From the NCBI RefSeq assembly GCF_016808095.1, contig NC_068970.1:65261130-65325129 (forward strand): DNA of 64,000 bases, written 5' to 3'. Under the pieces are notes generated by a model. It had not been told where the DNA came from and made no database searches. It saw only the letters and a list, made by a program, of their open reading frames with translations. This DNA comes from Vigna angularis (Eukaryota > Streptophyta > Magnoliopsida > Fabales > Fabaceae). Made by a program: the position numbers and the translations under genes. The first letter of the stretch is position 1; every line of letters starts with the position of its first letter. This document shows, in pieces, positions 61,850 to 64,000 of the stretch.

Positions 61850-63540
61850 CTTCTTTCTCAGTTATCAATTCTCGAATTTTGTAAAATCAAATATCTATAT
61901 GCTTGAATCGTCCATGAAAGACTAGATTTTGGAGAGTTGTTATCACAAAGTATCACTGTGGAAGTATTTTGCTTTTGACACATAGCTTCAAGCATTATTG
62001 CTTGTGTAATACAACTTGTTACAATTATATATTCTACCTCTACTGTTGAGAGTGAAATTGTTGATTGTTTATTCGAGAACCATGATACCGTTCAAGTGCC
62101 CAAATGAAATGTATATACTGATGTGAATTTTTTTTGTTTCAATATCTCCTGCCTAGTCACTATATGTGCATCCCACTAACTTTACAACATGATTGTTAGC
62201 ATAAAAAAAAATTCCTTTAGTCAAAGTATCCTTGATATACTTGAGAATTCTTTTTGCTCTGGTAAATGATATGCATGTGGATATTCCATTAATATGTTAA
62301 GCAATCCTACTCCAAAGACAATAACTGGTCTAGTGGCATACAAATATTTGAGACTTCCAATCAAGCTCTTGTAGTAAGTTAAATTAATTCTTCTTTCATT
62401 GTTATCTTTTTTCAACTTCATCTTTTCAAGCAGGTGTTGAGATTGACTTTGAATTCTCAATTTTAAGTTTCTTCAAAATTTCTACATCATATTTCTTTTT
62501 GAGAAATGGAAATTCCATAATCCTTTTGAATAACTTCAATGCCAATAAAATATGACATTAGACTTAAGTTTGTCATCTCAAAAGTTTTGACCATGACCTC
62601 CCTGAATTCTGTAATTATCTTTGGATTGTTGCCAATAAAGAGTAAATCATTGACAAAAAGGCATACAATAAGAATATGATTAGGTTCAACGTATTTGATA
62701 TACAGAGTATGCTTAGACATGCATATTTGAAAACCATTGTGCACAAAGTAAGAATCAATCTTTCTATACCAAGCCCTGAATGCATGTTTTCTCAAGCCAT
62801 ATAACGCCTTCTTCAACTTGTAGACTTTTTCTTCTTGGCCTTCAATCTCATATCTTAAAAGTTGTTCAACGTATACCTTTTCTTACAAAGTATATCATGT
62901 AGGAAAGCAAACTTAATATCTATTTGGTGAATTTTCCAATTATTTTGAGCTGGTGGAGAGATAATCATATGAATTGTATGTAATCTCACTACAAGAGCAA
63001 ATACTTCAAAATAATCAATACGTGTTTTTTGTTTGTACCCTTTTGTTGCCAACCTTGCTTTAAAGCGACCAATTTCTCCATTGAGTTTGCACTTAGTTTT
63101 ATAGACTCACTTTACTCCAATTGGCCTTTGTCTGCTAGTAACTCTGTCAATCCCATGTTTGATTCTTCTCACTAACATGAATTTCTTCATTCATTGCTTT
63201 CTTCCAATATTGATTATTCGAAGCTTTTTCAAATGTTATAAGTTCATAATATGCAAATAAAGTAAAATTGATAATTTTTTGAGATAGATCATTGTAATTT
63301 CTCATAACATAGTTCTACAATATGGCTAATAGTCTTCTTTGCCTCTGTGGTCTGCTTGATGTTTCTGGCTTATCAAGTGTTGGATCTACATGATTGTTCT
63401 TATTTTCATAACTTTCTGGAATTATTATAGTCTCCTTTTAAGCTTTGAAAGACAAATCTCACACCATTAAATGAATTTTCTCTCCCAATGACTATTTTCT
63501 TTGTCACTATATTATAAAATTAAAATAATTTATTTAACTT
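61850..63540 (-). mobile_element. Decayed Ty1/copia pol region
   Basis: Read on the minus strand from right to left, the order is degraded FKARLATKGY-type sequence (63052), IHQIDIKFAFLHD (first catalytic motif, Asp kept), KKALYGLRK and WYRKIDSYF. Next come LIVCLFVNDLLFIGNN (the YVDD motif degraded to FVND), MSYFIGIEV and the YKSLIGSLKYL region. RNase H remains extend towards 61850. At least three frames and many stops show it is dead. No LTRs were identified inside the window. Confidence 0.85.
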
Positions 63541-64000
63541 TGTGTGATAGATTAATACATTAGGTAAAGTGTTATCGTATAAATTATTAGAGGTTATTCC
63601 TTGTTGCACTCAAACAATTATTAACTGTACCTTCACAATTATATTAAAAGACTTAAAACCCCTTTTATGATTACATTACATCAGAGTTTAAACTGTTATT
63701 GTCACTTGTATAAAACTTAAACACCACTATCGTTGTCATTGCACTGTTTTTGAAAAATTTATTTTGAAATTTTCATTTAAAAAATTCTGAAAATCTTATC
63801 TTGAAAATTTTATTATCCTGAAATTTTTCAGAATATATTCAGGAAGTCAATTTCATAAAAGATAAAATGATCATTTAGAAAATTTGAAAGTGTGCTCACA
63901 AAATTTTTGGAAAAGAAGGATGATGAATGGGCCTGTCTAACAGAAAAAAGCCATTAGTAAAACAAATATAAGAAATTGTGACTGTATGTTTTGTATCGTG
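63541..64000. other. AT-rich DNA at the right edge
   Basis: A segment near 63770-63840 repeats AAATTTTC/GAAAATTT phrases and forms weak hairpins. Nothing else is supported. Confidence 0.4.

Noticed and set aside
1..64000. CRISPR arrays, operons or prokaryotic systems
   Set aside because: The window is spliced plant nuclear DNA. The repeat arrays found are transposon ends, a tandem retroelement segment and microsatellites.
1..64000. tRNA and rRNA genes
   Set aside because: No clear A/B-box pair with a cloverleaf, or rRNA-like stretch, was seen by eye. A tRNAscan-SE or Infernal run would be needed to exclude them fully.

Overview
The window is nuclear DNA of a flowering plant. It has AT-rich intergenic DNA, GT-AG spliced genes with short exons, Ty1/copia remnants and a large CACTA transposon. 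The proteins and repeat style look like a legume, most likely the Phaseolus/Vigna group; that taxon call is inference. Six host genes occupy about half of the window and transposons fill much of the rest.

Layout. A chloroplast-type conserved gene (minus) runs off the left edge, and its visible exons span 787-2866. An intergenic stretch follows with a complete 975-bp Mutator-type MITE (5677-6651, 9-bp target duplication) that holds a 186-nt near-perfect hairpin. Next is a LisH-containing DYRK-type protein kinase (plus, 9120-19645). Its two large introns carry copia debris, and one starts with a rare GC donor. A D-cysteine desulfhydrase gene (minus, 21153-27022) and a TRM/LONGIFOLIA-like DUF4378 gene (minus, 27663-32784) come next. 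After about 5.8 kb of AT-rich DNA lies a class IV HD-ZIP gene, HDG11-like (plus, 38615-41617).

From 44984 to 55973 there is a complete 10,990-bp CACTA (En/Spm) element with a 3-bp TTA target duplication and palindromic subterminal repeats. It carries an uninterrupted 1069-codon transposase, a nine-exon second gene with a shortened Ulp1-like C-terminus, and captured host exon fragments. A universal stress protein gene (plus, 58068-58794) and a decayed copia pol region (minus, about 61850-63540) complete the window.

The host genes look like an ordinary euchromatic neighbourhood, not an operon-like system. From memory, the Arabidopsis relatives of the left-edge gene, the kinase and HDG11 all map close together on chromosome 1 (At1g73470, At1g73460/450, At1g73360), so the backbone may be conserved synteny. 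Exon boundaries were found by reading splice sites and checking that reading frame and known family sequence continue across each junction.
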